Part shown: positions 1 through 15,744 of the stretch, one piece after another
Position numbering within the stretch: position 1 is the stretch's first letter
Layout: each line of letters begins with the position of its first letter
Origin: Lichtheimia corymbifera B2541
Lineage: Eukaryota; Mucoromycota; Mucoromycetes; Mucorales; Lichtheimiaceae
Assembly (NCBI GenBank): GCA_000697475.1
Contig: JNEU01001035.1
Span: forward strand, 1 to 64,000
Length of the DNA: 64,000 nt
Reading direction: 5' to 3'
Program-made: the position numbers and the translations under genes
Notes under the pieces: model-generated
The model's input: the letters and a program-made list of their open reading frames with translations, nothing else
What the model was told of the DNA's origin: nothing
Database searches by the model: none

Positions 1-1527
1 CAAACCGCAGATGATCAAGCCATGGTGGTTCAAAACAACAGCAACAACAATGACAGCGATGCTGATGATCCTTTGATGGGAATCCATCTCGATGATGATG
101 AAAAGGACAACGAAGTCTTGCGCACCTACATGTGGTTCGATTTGACGTTTGAGCGTGTCGAGGTGTCTTTGAGTTTACTACGATGGATGGATGGCAAAGG
201 ATTGGTCCAAAGTGCCGATGTCAAAGGCGTGCGTGGTGTAGTAGATAGACGTCATGTACGGTGGACCGGAGAATACGATCCAGTAGCTGCACGACACAAA
301 TACACGCCTGGTGATTTCGAATTAGCAAAATTCACCCTGGAAGATCTGCTTATTACGGTGTATCAACCTGATGGCTTCCGACCTTATCCAATCTCTATAT
401 TCCAAGCACAATTAGATCAGTTTCGTAAACAATGGTAAGGTACTCCTGGTAACAAGACAGCAACAAGATTTCTAACATGGGTATGTATATAGGCTCTTTT
501 ATGACATCCTCTGTGCAACTTCCATCGTGGGTGCATTCGACAAGTGTCTTTTCAGCGTACATACACCACAACTTGAAAAGAGTATCTTGGAGCAATCTGG
601 ACACATTGATTCCAAAAAAGTCGGCTTTCGAAGTCATGATATATACCACTATTATCCCTTTGCTAAACCCGATCCAAACGGTGTTGTCGTGGGTGGAGAA
701 ACAGCTCAGTTTGGTGTATTGACGGATCAGGGTATGCGGAAACAAGGTTATAAACGCAAAGTAAGTTATTTTTTCTTGCAATGTGAATGATCTTTATCTT
801 AACATGAGTATGATGCTAGTCTCGTATACGTATTGATGGTGTCAACATTGACCATATCAACCGTGGTTTGGAAGGACCTCCTGGCTGGATCACATCGGGT
901 ATCGTTGATACATGCGCTGATATTTATATTCCTCAAGAGGCATCTGAAGCGGATTCAACGGAGCTTCTACGTAAGCTTGTCTACGAACTCACGGACAGCA
1001 TTGAACTACCACAACCGGTCATGCTTGGAGCTGGCAACAGTGACGATCTTTTGGTTGTGGGTGGAGGCAACTCGAATAAGGAAGAAGATCAACAACACCT
1101 CAAAAAAGAAGAACCCAAAAAGTTTGTGATGGATATCGATTTTCGTTTCAAAGATACCAAAGCCTCTGTTCCATTAACGACACCTGATTTGAGCTATATC
1201 AACAATGCTATGGTGCGTCCAGTGGTTGCATACATTAATCGCAACAAGACCATCGTTCCCATCAAATGCCGTGTGGTGCTTGACCTTAGCAACTTTGATG
1301 GCTCATGGACCGGCTATGACTCGACGCTTATTGATCATGTCAGCGAGCAACTTGGCAAAGGCTTTGTGGATTTGACCATGGATCAGCAAGCACACAACAA
1401 GAGATTGAAAAGGATAGGCTACTGGAGTTTGCGTGAAATGTTGAGGAATATCGTGAGCATACACGATATGATGAGGGTTTCATCACGTGGCTTCTGGAGC
1501 TATCTTGGAACAAGTCCTGCTAATTGA
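1..1527 (+). CDS. MDM31: Mdm31/Mdm32-family mitochondrial inner-membrane protein (5' partial)
   Basis: The reading frame is open at base 1, so the N-terminus lies outside the window. Three exons are visible (1-434, 493-760, 820-1527). They join in frame, giving about 469 residues up to the stop. The segment QPDGFRPYPISIF, followed after the first intron by WLFYDILCA and then FDKCLFSVH, is characteristic of the Mdm31/Mdm32 family as I remember it. The later block GLEGPPGWITSG is also typical. Family members sit in the mitochondrial inner membrane. In yeast they are needed for normal mitochondrial shape and for nucleoid inheritance. A basic/acidic linker (about 1070-1125) separates conserved blocks. 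I cannot tell Mdm31 from Mdm32 with the N-terminus missing. It is followed in tandem by MSH2, 318 bases downstream, with no sign of shared function. Confidence 0.85.
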
Positions 1528-1754
1528 GATGCTTAAAACACACTTCCATTCCTTTTCCTCATCTCTATCTCCCTCTCTCATTTCGTCCCTTTGACTTCAT
1601 CCACGTCTCATATCCTGTACACATCATGCATCTTTACACCCTTCTCCTCATTGTATATATACGAAAGATAAAAAAAATCATATTGAATGCACTCGAGTTT
1701 TATGGTAGCATCATGTGATGATAAGCTGTCAATTGGAGTGGACTTCCAAAAGGA

Positions 1755-1844
1755 GGAGGGGGCGCGTAGAAAGCGCGCTGTATAAAAAACGCGTTCTGCT
1801 TTTCATTCTACTACTATTATCACTACCACCACACTTGAGCCACT
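1755..1844 (+). promoter_or_regulatory. MSH2 core promoter with TATA box and GCGCG/MCB-like cluster
   Basis: The 317 bases between the Mdm31 stop and the MSH2 start contain no gene. Just before the MSH2 ATG are GGCGCGTA (1761-1768), AAGCGCGCT (1771-1779), a TATAAAA box (1781-1787) and ACGCGT (1789-1794). ACGCGT is the MCB element bound by MBF in yeasts, and GCGC-rich sites are also E2F-like. MBF drives G1/S expression of repair genes including MSH2 in budding yeast. That this cluster does the same here is an inference. Confidence 0.5.
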
Positions 1845-5868
<4,024 letters not shown>

Positions 5869-6127
5869 GAACAATAAACTGAGTTGAGGGAAAGATTGAT
5901 TTGATTGTCTATTTTGTTGTTTTGGTATTTCTGTGCTGATCCAATCATGTGTGCGACGTGTATCTCGTTCAACCAAGCCATCCATGGTCATCCAATTCGT
6001 AGATCTCGTGTTTGTAAGTGTGAAAGTATATGTGTGTGTGTGCGTGACGACAAGTGCTATCTTTGTGTGTATCACTGCAACTGTTTGTCATCTAGGTCCT
6101 CGATGCTGATGTGGTGTGAGTGTGTGT

Positions 6128-7237
6128 TTATTCGGCTGCTTGCCCTGCCACTGGTTGTTGTTGCTGTTGTTGTTCATCCGAAGGTTCTCGACGATGAGCC
6201 GAAGTATCCTCCTCCTCTTGTTCTTCTTCATTCGTAATATCAATACTGTCAGGTTGCTGTCGATTTCCTTCAATAAGCCAACGACTATATATAAACGTGT
6301 GTGAGTGAGTGAGTAAGCATGATACCATCCCTCTCTTGATCCATGGACTTACATAATCCTTGGTGTTTCCAACCATCGCCGACCTCCACTTGCTGGATCC
6401 CTTGGCCAAATATCCTCAAAAAAGTAATAAACATGACCGACTGCAATACCCAAAAGATCACCCATTGGTAATTGACCACCGAGAAGAAGCGAGAAACATA
6501 AGAGCACCCATGGCAAATGGGGTGCATTGAAGGATAATAAACCGAGAAAGTTGAGTCTTACATAGGGATTCCTCCTTGCCCAAATATACACCATGGTGAA
6601 TGCTAATGGAGATCCAAGAAATGGCATGTATGCAAAGGGCAATATTGTCTATAGGATCCATCACGCTGGACAATGAATAAGATGTTTATGTATGAGATAG
6701 GAATTCAATCTACTTACCGAGTAAAAGATGAGTGATGCTGCCGAGAATATCAGTAACCATGCATAGTCTGCCGGTTTATTTCGAAAGAAGCCTTCCTCCA
6801 TCATCCTTGAATACCGTGCACTGAGAGAGAAAAGATAGGTTACACACACGCACACATACGCTATCAGATCCCTCCCCCCTCCTTCTCGCTACTTACAGAA
6901 AGAACATGTGGAAAAGGAAATCAATGGATAATGGACCAAAATAAAGGAAATTGGTTACGAGTCGCCACCACTAGATCGAATCAAACATAAGCATCCATCC
7001 ATTCATGCCATGTTCCATATCTCTTTTACCTGATGTCCATTGATGATGCTATCAAAGTTGAGCCACAGTTGTAAAGGATGGACGAGGCCCAGTTGCTGTA
7101 GAATTGTTGTCAGAGGAATAAACTTGACCAAGATTACCAATACTTACGACGGCGAGACTGGTTAAGCATGAGGCAGTGATATAGATGCGCGTAATGGGAG
7201 GGATATCGGTGTACCACGTCTCGATGGGAGAAGGCAT
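6128..7237 (-). CDS. Derlin (Der1/Dfm1 family rhomboid pseudoprotease)
   Basis: Derlins are multi-spanning ER membrane proteins that help retrotranslocate misfolded proteins during ER-associated degradation. Six exons (7237-7148, 7095-7030, 6970-6897, 6820-6718, 6648-6353, 6284-6128) join in frame to give 261 residues. The start MPSPIETWYTDIPPITR is the Derlin signature. The WR motif appears as WWRLVTNFLYFGP. The GxxxG-type segment GDLLGIAVGHVYYF precedes the conserved DIWP. The hydrophilic tail, from about residue 210, is Glu/Gln-rich and ends without an obvious SHP box. There is no catalytic Ser/His pair, as expected for a pseudoprotease. It is convergent with MSH2, with about 260 bases between the stops. 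Whether it is Der1-like or Dfm1-like cannot be settled from the sequence. Confidence 0.95.
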
Positions 7238-8439
7238 GGCCGCGATTGGGTTGACTGTCAAAGTCGATTATTTGATACTCGAGAGATAAAAAGTGTGATA
7301 GGCGAGAATAAAGCGATTACCAAGAGAGAGATAGAGATAATAGAGAGAACAAAGGAGAAAGCTGAGGAGGAGTTATGTAGTTGGTGGAGAGTGGGAAGGC
7401 ACACAAAGAATATCGGCCACGGCACGAAAGCTAATTGGTTGCATCCAATCACATCCATGCCCGCTCTTCTGCCAATGCATTGTCATTTCGTCTTATCTTG
7501 AATGCGAGTCTATAAATCCTCCCACCAGCAGTTTAATCCATTATAACTCAAACAAGCCTATCAAATCATGTCCTTGTTCAATATATTAAAAAGAGACACG
7601 TTATATAATGTTCCATGTTGTGCACTGCCGAGGAGAAGCGTTAATAATAGTAGCAAAAGTAGTAATAACATGACAAGAGGAAGCTGTGAAACGTGGTTTA
7701 AAACAAACTAAAGGAAAACAATCGCGTGGGTATACAAACGTGGCAAGGCCTTTTTGCCCTGGGTACTCACTTGATCACTTGTGACGTGATTCTAAACAAT
7801 GAACTAGAAGACCCCGTGGCAAAGAGCCTATAATCCTTCTGATGATGGTTGATGATGTTGTTCTCCCTTCCTTTTCAGTATCATTATTATTCCCAGACGA
7901 CAATGTGGATATGAAGACACTTTATAATGAACGGCCACAATGAGTGGATCGGATACATCAGATAACATGATGGACTTGTTAAACAGCCAGGATAAGGTTC
8001 TCTTCTCGTTCATTTTTTGGGATCAGAAATAGACTATCTGACATCGGCGGATGATGGATTCCCATCCAATATCCGATATGTAGGTTACTGGTTCAATAAT
8101 GATGAGCTTATAAAATGTTACAGTTATTGTGAATAATATAGCAAAGAACAAGATCAAGGGCGTTTTTAATTATTCGTATGGTATCAATGCTATAGAAAGG
8201 GAAAAGGACAAGAATGGCTGTTGTGATGTTACAAAAGTGCGTCATAGCCATAGACTTTGAAACGCCGGTTTCTGACTGGCGTGTGTGTATGTATGTGTGT
8301 GTGTGTGTGTGCGCTGTGTCTAGATTGCCTCCGCGTATACTAAACGCAGCTTTTTTTTTCTGCAGTTGTTCCAACTTTTCTCTCCTTCCTTGTGGTTTTC
8401 TTTCTTTCTTTCTCCCTTTGACCTTTTTACATTACAACA
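7238..8439. other. Intergenic region between Derlin and the HPt gene
   Basis: No gene is seen here. The short open frames overlap on both strands, lack splice-consistent extensions and show no recognisable motif. It must hold the divergent promoters of Derlin (left) and the phosphotransfer gene (right). A GT-rich microsatellite lies at about 8280-8312. The last 80 bases before the HPt start are strongly pyrimidine-rich, like many fungal housekeeping promoters. Confidence 0.6.
8280..8312. repeat. (GT)n microsatellite
   Basis: A run dominated by GT dinucleotides with two AT interruptions, lying about 130 bases upstream of the HPt gene start. Confidence 0.9.
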
Positions 8440-9131
8440 ATGTCGACAAGTCCTAAAGCTGAAGATAAGACTGTTGAAAAGCAGGAATTAAAGGACGAAA
8501 AGGTAAGCATTGGGGTCTCGAGAAGGCCCGTTGCCATCTACTGGTCATCACGCGTTTCCACGAACACAAAGCCATAGTCCACCGAAACCAAGACAACCAC
8601 ACAAGACAAGTCCACTACCCATGAACCGGAGCAAGATACTGAGCCAAAGGCTGTGGATCCTGATGAGCTTATTGATATGAGCACATTTGAACAATTGCTG
8701 GATATGGATGACGAGGAAGATCACGAGTTCTCTTACAGCATTGTCGTCAACTACTTTGAACAAGCTGAAGCAACATTCAAGGATATGGATGCAGCATTGT
8801 AAGTACGGGTTAAGGATGGACAAAAAGGAGGAAAAGAGAAAAGTAATAACCGTATCCATGCATTGTATATAGAGAAAAGGATGATCTTTCAGAGCTCTCT
8901 CGTCTTGGACATTTTCTCAAAGGAAGTTCGGCTGCTATTGGTTTAAAGAAGGTCAAGGCCACATGTGAAAAGATTCAAAATATTGGTAATCGACAGGATG
9001 ATGTTGGCGCACCTCTGGAAGAAGCCGATGCCCTTGACCGGATCAAGAAGCTCTTACCACAAGTCAAGGATGAATACAAGGAGGCAGAAGAATATCTCAA
9101 GAGTTTTTACGATGTCCAAGATGCTCGATAA
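8440..9131 (+). CDS. YPD1: Histidine-containing phosphotransfer protein, Ypd1-like
   Basis: HPt proteins carry phosphate from a hybrid histidine kinase to response regulators. In fungi Ypd1 links osmosensing kinases to the Ssk1 and Skn7 regulators (HOG pathway). Three exons (8440-8502, 8578-8798, 8873-9131) join in frame to 180 residues. After a charged, low-complexity N-terminus of about 65 residues comes the four-helix bundle. The HPt core reads LGHFLKGSSAAIGL, so the phospho-accepting histidine is His108. The following KVKATCEKIQ is also typical. The N-terminal extension is a little longer than in yeast Ypd1. The ATG follows a pyrimidine-rich leader and an ACAACA context. No kinase or response regulator gene is nearby. 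Confidence 0.93.
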
Positions 9132-9407
9132 TGACGTACCCTTTCTCTCCTTGCTCTTTTTCCAATATACCGCTTGCTTGCTTGCTCGTTCGCTATCTTT
9201 ATCTCGTTTGAGCTCCCATCAAATCCTTCGACACAAACCCCCTTTTTATCTCTCTTTCTCTCCCCCCAAATATCGCTAATGCTCATCTTGCATCACCCTT
9301 CTTCTTCTTCCCCACCACCAACCCCCAATCATACTTTTTAATGGGATATCAATGTCATGAGCGGATATAGCAAACCATATCATTTTGTGTTTTGGAAATG
9401 TGAAAGA

Positions 9408-10623
9408 TTAAGCTTTGGGAAGGAATTTAATGGTAAAGAAAACTAAAAAGAATACAATGCAAACAAAGAGGACAACACCCATCGTCATAAAACTGGTCCC
9501 CCAAGATTTTGAGTAATGCTCATCCAATCTCTTTCTCTCCTTGCGTAGCCGATCCAAGTTGTTGGCAACAGCTTGTTGAGCATCTTGTAATACCTGAATG
9601 CAAAAAAAAAAGAAAATTCATCAATAGGGAATATATATATATAACCCGTCATGGCATTGCTTATTACCTTGTCATCCTTGGCCAAAGTATCACCAAATGA
9701 TTGGCTATTGAGCTTGAGTTGTGCTGCCATGCGACTTAAATCCCCAGTAAGTTCATCGTGCATTTGTCGATGATGCTGTAAAACATTCTCAATATTGGAT
9801 GTCTCTTGTTCACGGGTTGTGGACCTAATCCAGTAGCCATGAGTATATTACCGATCCCCATTCGTATCCCCTTTTTACCGTCGCCGTCTTCGCAAATGAT
9901 CATCCTGTTGTTCTTCTCGGCGCGTATCTAGTTGCAGAGTTTGACCATTCAATAAATCATGCCAATGAAATAAACTGACAACATACCTAGACCCTTGTCA
10001 CGCTCAGTTTGCTGCTTCAAAAAATCGACACATTAGATTGAATCTAGACCACAGCACCAAAAGGTTTACCTTGATGGGTTCCCCCTCCTCCTTCTCGTCT
10101 TCCTCTGGCATTGCTTTGAGTTGTTGTAACCATTCGGGTTCGTCAGGTTGTTGGAGTCGTTTCAAACCATCCAATACGAGTTGTTTTGTTGCTTGCATTT
10201 CCATCACACCCTTATTGATATCCACATGCTGCACCATAAGGAAGAGGGGTCAATAACATATGCAAATCAGCACCAATCCACATAAACCATCACATACCAT
10301 ATCTTGCTGCTTTAAGCGATCTGTAAGTTTCTGGATACGGTCTGCATATCGTGGACTATATATACACTGTGAGCATGATAATAGCACCTGTTATGGATGA
10401 GCTCAAATGTACCTGCTGTTGGATTGTTGCAAGTATCGAATGTACTGGATAAATAAAACGACACGCATGAGAGACACAGGTGTGGTGCTAGAGCAAGAGT
10501 CCAATGACTGACCAATGCATATTTGCTTTTATCGCCATCTGACCAGTCGTTCACATTGTTCAATTGTTGCTCGCATTGGATAAGGAGGCGGTGGATGGTA
10601 ATGTCGTTTGCTGAAGCGACCAT
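9408..10623 (-). CDS. USE1: USE1-like ER Q-SNARE
   Basis: USE1 is a tail-anchored SNARE of the ER that works in Golgi-to-ER retrograde fusion with Ufe1/syntaxin-18, Sec20 and Sec22. About eight short exons give about 260 residues. The N-terminal helical region starts MVASANDITIHRLL. The SNARE motif follows (ELTGDLSRMAAQLKLNSQSF, then DTLAKDDKVLQDAQQAV). A basic stretch leads into a single C-terminal membrane anchor, SFMTMGVVLFVCIVFFLVFF, which ends IKFLPKA. I matched the SNARE motif to the USE1 family from its aligned order of charged and layer residues. The last exon is read through a frame that differs from the longest open frame, and the membrane anchor appears only in that frame. It is consistent with coatomer zeta elsewhere in the window, but the two are not clustered. 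Confidence 0.85.
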
Positions 10624-10860
10624 TTTGAGCAAAAGAAAAGGGTGTCTTTGTGGCACAAAGAAATTGTCGGCCCTGTGCATGATGAGCCTAATCATTCGAT
10701 CCTCCCTTTCTTCACATACTACTACTGCTTCCCTCATCATCTTTTATATATTATCCTTTGTACAGCTGTAGATCTACTTATCTTCTCTTTGAGATTGGGA
10801 GATGCATAGCTAAGAACTTTTTTGCCTTCCCCTCCGTTAGCATGGCTATCGATACATTCA

Positions 10861-11850
10861 TCCTCGGACGTCCGCATTCAAGTTCTCATAATGAAGCATG
10901 TAGTTTTTAAATGAATGGAGTTGATCAGCATGCCGAAGCCCACCTTCTGACCGAGTTTGACGATGGAGGTGGACAATCGCGGGGGTGTGCACTATGTACG
11001 CTGCTTGCGTTCCGTCCGGTTCATAAAAACATCATAAGGAAGCATGCAGTTTTTAAATGAATGGAATTGATCAGCATGTCCTAGCGAACCTTCATACCAA
11101 GTTTCAGGTTCGAGGAGGGCAATCCCAAGGTTATTCATACTAAATGACATTTCATGAATTTGGTCGCATACCCAATTTCCGACCAGCATAGTAAAACCCA
11201 CATTATAGCCTCCCATTCAAACTTCTTAAATGAAGCATGATGTCTTTATGAGAACAAATTTGATCAGCATGTCCAAGAGTATCTTGTGTGAAAGTTTCAA
11301 GCTTCTGATAGGCAATCACGAGGTTATGGGTCACCCGCTCTGCTTATAATACCGTCCGTTCATCATCCGACGCTCCCATTTTAATTCTCACAATGAAGCC
11401 TGCGACTTTAATATGAATGGAGTTGATCAGCATGTCGATGCCCAGCGCCCTGACCAAGTTTCACGATGGAGGTGGGCAACCGCGGGGGTGTGCACTATGC
11501 ACCCTACTTGCGTTCCGTCGGTCCTATATTTGGACCGTCCGATTCATAAAATATCATAATGAAGTATGCGGTTTTTAAATGAATGGAGTTGATCAGCATG
11601 ACTCAGCGAACCTGCTTACCAAGTTTCAAGTTCAAAGTGGGCAATCCCAAGATAATACATACTAAATCGATAAATGATAAATCCGGCGCTTTCCCGATTT
11701 TCGCCCATCATAGTAAACCCCACATTACACCTTCCCATTAAAAATTTGTAAATGAAGTATGGGTTCTCTATTAAGACGAAGTTGATTAGCATGCCCAAGT
11801 GCATCTTGTGTGAAAGTTTGAGGTTCGAGATGGGCAATCTCAAGATCATG
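10861..11850. repeat. Hierarchical tandem repeat: two copies of a three-part unit
   Basis: Six diverged monomers are recognised by the core TTGATCAGCATG (the last is TTGATTAGCATG), at about 10921, 11067, 11260, 11423, 11589 and 11782. Spacings are 146, 193, 163, 166 and 193 bases. Monomer 1 resembles 4 (both carry CGCGGGGGTGTGCACTATG). Monomer 2 resembles 5 (TTTTTAAATGAATGGA, GGGCAATCCCAAG, then AAACCCACATTA-like). Monomer 3 resembles 6 (ATCTTGTGTGAAAGTTT). So the array is A-B-C-A'-B'-C' with a unit of about 510 bases. Read on the minus strand, several monomers give related peptides such as GHADQFHSFKN, with stops between. No terminal inverted repeats, transposase or CRISPR-like spacing are seen. 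Origin unknown. Confidence 0.85.
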
Positions 11851-13808
11851 GATCAATTTACAGTGTGCATGAATATGCCTGACAGCTCAGCCGACTTTAA
11901 TTTTCAGGTCTTCCACTCCAGCTTCTTCCCATTCTCAACTGTTGCCCCATTCAAGTACAATTACACCTGCGAACGATTGTCCTGCTTCAACCCATCATGT
12001 CAATCCTACAACTGCCTTGATCCTATTGTCTTTGACTGGATGGCGAGTTCATGGCCTGCACGCAGCCTTCTTGTCACCCCACTACAACACCTGCGTTCTC
12101 TTGTACACTCTTCTGCCACAACCAATCGTAACAGCAGTTGCCATTAACGAGGTCTTTACTCCATGGCGTTAAACAACGCTTACGGCCCTTGTCACTATGC
12201 TACAACATACGCCATCGTATAAGCTTCTCTACCACGACCAACGCGACAACAACTGCTGCTATTATGAAGGCCTTTATCTCATTGGCTCGAACAGCATTCT
12301 TTGTTTGCAGCACCTTTTTTACATGAGCAGCATATAGTGATTATATCGAAGCAGCGTCATTTACATACGTACAGCAACTTGCTTTGATACATACGGATTC
12401 CAATGGATGATGTGCCATATCAGCACAAGCTATCATCACATGGTTGAGCAGCGATGGAGCCACCAGATGGATGGAATGGCTCTTCTTCAACCAACATATT
12501 GGATTTGCAATGGCTATGACGGAGGGGAGCAATCAATTGCAGTGGAGAATCCTGAGATGTTGCTTTGGTTACTTGTCACGTCGTTAGCAGGAATAATGAA
12601 TTATATCAAGTGGATACGGCTGGGGAAGACGATGAATTGGAGGGCAAGGGTGTTCTACAGCCGTGGATAGCTCAAGTCAAATTATGCAGCAACGGATTGA
12701 AAATCGTCGATGAAGAATGTTTATGGCGGCAGCAACCAAGAATGAAATGACTGTATTATCTCTATGTGATTCACCCCACCCGGTATCTTTTGATAGACCT
12801 CCACGCTACCATAGACTATTCTTTGACTTTTTCTTATCGAATGAAGAATGGGTTTAACGTAATATTTGGGATATCATGCTGTCTGCTCATGTGGATAAGA
12901 TGTGGGTCGGTTGGTTGATTTCTGGATGGGGGAATGCGTAAAAATAGAAGGTTAGAGGTTGGATCATAGATATCACATATATATTGCCCATGACCATTTC
13001 ATATCCAATATGAGCGCAAGAGGTGCAAATCGTGTGGGACTCGGAAAAGGCAGTCAATACTTTATGATGCAAAATCACGTGAACAAAGTGATCTTCCTAA
13101 TGGGTGGGGCTGTGCATGCTTTAATAACGATAAGCACGGATCTTGTTTCATTCGCCGTATGTTTCTGTATGCATGATCGGGGAAGGGGGCTCCATCCTAC
13201 GTTTCCCCTCCCCTGTTACTGCTGCATGCGTAAAGTAATAATAATGAAGAACGCTTCTTTTTGTTGTCCCCTGCTGCCGATTGCATGCTGCAGCAGTAAC
13301 GGCTTATGATGCTGCTTTGACCCATCATCATACTCATTTGAAACGTCCAAACGTACATCATGTATACGTGCGTACACTGCACAATGTATGAACCAGGTGA
13401 TGTCGTCTGATCAACAAGCTATGTAGGAGGAGAAAGAGATTTTATGATCTAATGGAGTGCACGTGTAGAAATAGTTGGGCTTGATTCAAGAAGAATATTA
13501 CTCAGATTAGGTAAAATAAAGTAAGCGAATCAGTGAAACCGGTGTTGCAAAAACTCAAATTTACCCGTAAAAGTGAAATACAATGGACAAGCAGTACACG
13601 CGACAATGAAGGGCAATGTGATTGGCGGTTCGACATGGTCTGTACACCGTCAATTCCAGCTTCGCTCCTCTGAAATCTCTCATCCTCCAACACGAGACAT
13701 CAGCTCAAGGCCATATAAAAAAAAGGATAAAAAAGGCACAATTCTTGTTCGTGTACCTTTCAGTGTCAACTTTTTCTCTCTCACAAGGCCAGCACACTTT
13801 TCCCCCCT
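11851..13808. other. Gene-poor region with no recognisable gene
   Basis: Nearly 2 kb without a supported gene. Short open frames at 11752-12147, 12407-12670 and 12565-12750 on the plus strand show no family I recognise. The segment at 12407-12750 reads as two overlapping frames, one of them acidic (AGEDDELEGKG), which could be a decayed exon. The rightmost few hundred bases must contain the promoter and leader of the phosphate transporter gene. CT-rich tracts appear just before its ATG. Confidence 0.5.
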
Positions 13809-15567
13809 ATGTCTCACTTGGAGCAGCAATCCGTATCATCGGCGGAGAGGAAACTCAAGAGCCTTGAAGCGCTCGATGATGGTGTTGGTAGCAAGTTCAA
13901 CTGGTTTACGGTGCGCACCATTTTGACTTCGGGTGCTGGTTTCTTTACCGATTCCTATGATATCTTCATTATCAACTTGGTCACTCCCATGTTGGGCTAT
14001 GTCTATTATTCCCAATCCAACAACAAGATGCCTTCCGATATCGAAGGCGTTGTCAAAGGCATGGCATCTGTAGGAGGTGAGTTTCATCATCATCATTGTG
14101 GCAACAGCAAGATCACTCATTTTACTCTATTTAGTGTTGATCGGTCAGCTTCTTTTTGGTTTCCTTGGTGACATTGTGGGTCGAAAGATCTATGGCTTTG
14201 AGTTGTTGGTGATCATCATTGGTACCATCAACTGTGCCACGTCCTCTTCTGCTGTACGTGGTGTCTCAGCGATTGGCTTCCTTGGTCTATGGCGTCTTAT
14301 TCTGGGTATTGGTATTGGAGGTACGTATACATTAAGATCAACCATGAATGTCAACTAATTCACATTTATGTATAGGTGATTATCCCATGAGTGCCACTGT
14401 TGTTTCCGAGTGGAGTAGCACTGGACGTCGTGGCATGATGATGGCCTTGATCTTTTCTATGCAAGGCATTGGCCAGCTTGCAGCTGCCATTGTGACCCTC
14501 ATCGTGCTTGCTGCCTTTAAGGGGGCTATCAATGCTGATGTCTTCAACTTGGATTACGTTTGGCGTATCTGTGTTGGTCTTGGTGCTGTCCCTGCTGTTG
14601 CCACTGTGTATTTGCGTTTCACAATGCCCGAGTCACCTCGTTATGCTCTTGATGTGCAACGTGATGTGGAAGCTGCTGCTGCTGCCAAAGGTCAAGTTGT
14701 CTCTGAAGAACTCACTCAACAATATACCAAGGTCGATCGCAAGGAGCGCAGCCATTGGGCTGAATTCAGAGCCTACTTTGGACAATGGAAGCATTTCAAG
14801 GTCCTCCTTGGTACATCGCTCTCATGGTTCTTGCTCGACATTGCATTTTATGGTCTTGGTCTCAACAATTCTTATATCCTTGAAGCCATTGGATTCTCGA
14901 AAAAGGCTACTCCCTTTGAGACGTTATGGTACAACACCATTGGCCAAATCATCATCACCGTGCTCGGTGCGGTCCCCGGTTATTATCTAACTGTCATTTT
15001 CATCGAACGTTGGGGTCGTCGTCCCATCCAAATCATGGGCTTTGCCATGTGTACCATCCTCTTTGTCATCCTTGCTGCTGCTTATTATCCTTTGCGTGAT
15101 CATGCCATGCCTGCCTTTATCGTTATCTTCACACTTGCACAACTCTTCCAGAACTTTGGTGCCAATAGTACCACATTTATTATTCCTGGTAAGCATCTTT
15201 TTCTTTTAACGATCTCTTCTATTTATGTACTCATCTTGCGTTTCTTTGTATAATAGGTGAGGTATTTCCTACCAAGGTGCGTGCATCAGCACATGGTATT
15301 TCAGCTGCTTCTGGCAAGGCTGGTGCCATCTTGGCGTCCTTTGCATTCAATGTCTTGGTTGACTATGGAGGTGAACCTGGTAAACATGCCTTTTTGCCTG
15401 AAACGTTGGGCATCTTTGCTGGTATCATGTTCCTAGGCCTGGTTGTTACTCTTCTTTGGATTCCCGAGTCAAAAGGTCTTGATTTATCAGTCTTTGAAGA
15501 AGACTATGTCCCCCCAGTACATCCCGTGGAAGAAGAAAAGAAGCATACGGTGGCTGGTCCATCATAA
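13809..15567 (+). CDS. PHO84: High-affinity phosphate:H+ symporter, Pho84-like (MFS)
   Basis: A major facilitator that imports inorganic phosphate with protons across the plasma membrane. Four exons (13809-14076, 14135-14320, 14376-15188, 15257-15567) join in frame to 525 residues, the family length. The N-terminal half has GAGFFTDSYDIFIINLV in helix 1 and the loop GDIVGRKIYG. Then come GDYPMSATVVSEW and PESPRY, which ends helix 6. A central hydrophilic loop separates the two halves. The second half has WFLLDIAFYGLGLNNS, with the Trp-x3-Asp-x3-Tyr spacing of the phosphate site known from the PiPT structure. It also has ERWGRRPIQ and GEVFPTKVRASAHGISAASGK. The C-terminal tail is acidic and short. 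The gene stands alone, and phosphate-starvation control is likely from the family but no Pho4-type site was confirmed. Confidence 0.96.
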
Positions 15568-15744
15568 AGCAATTATCAACTTTATAGTATCATTATTAAT
15601 AATATACATTATACACTCCCATTCATCTATTTGTGTCTGTCTTAATTTATCACTTGCTGTTGTTTCACAAAAGACCAATCTCCTTGGGAACCATCCATAT
15701 GCAGCTTCTTTGTGCACCGCCGCTCTTGCCTCTTTTTTCTTCAA

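Noticed and set aside
11109..11117. GGTTCGAGG as a tRNA B box
   Set aside because: It lies inside the tandem repeat, and no matching A box or cloverleaf could be formed around it.
10861..11850. CRISPR-like array or CRISPR association of the Cas4-like gene
   Set aside because: Repeat monomers are long, diverged and lack unique spacers. The Cas4-like fold is also found in non-CRISPR nucleases and this is a eukaryotic genome.
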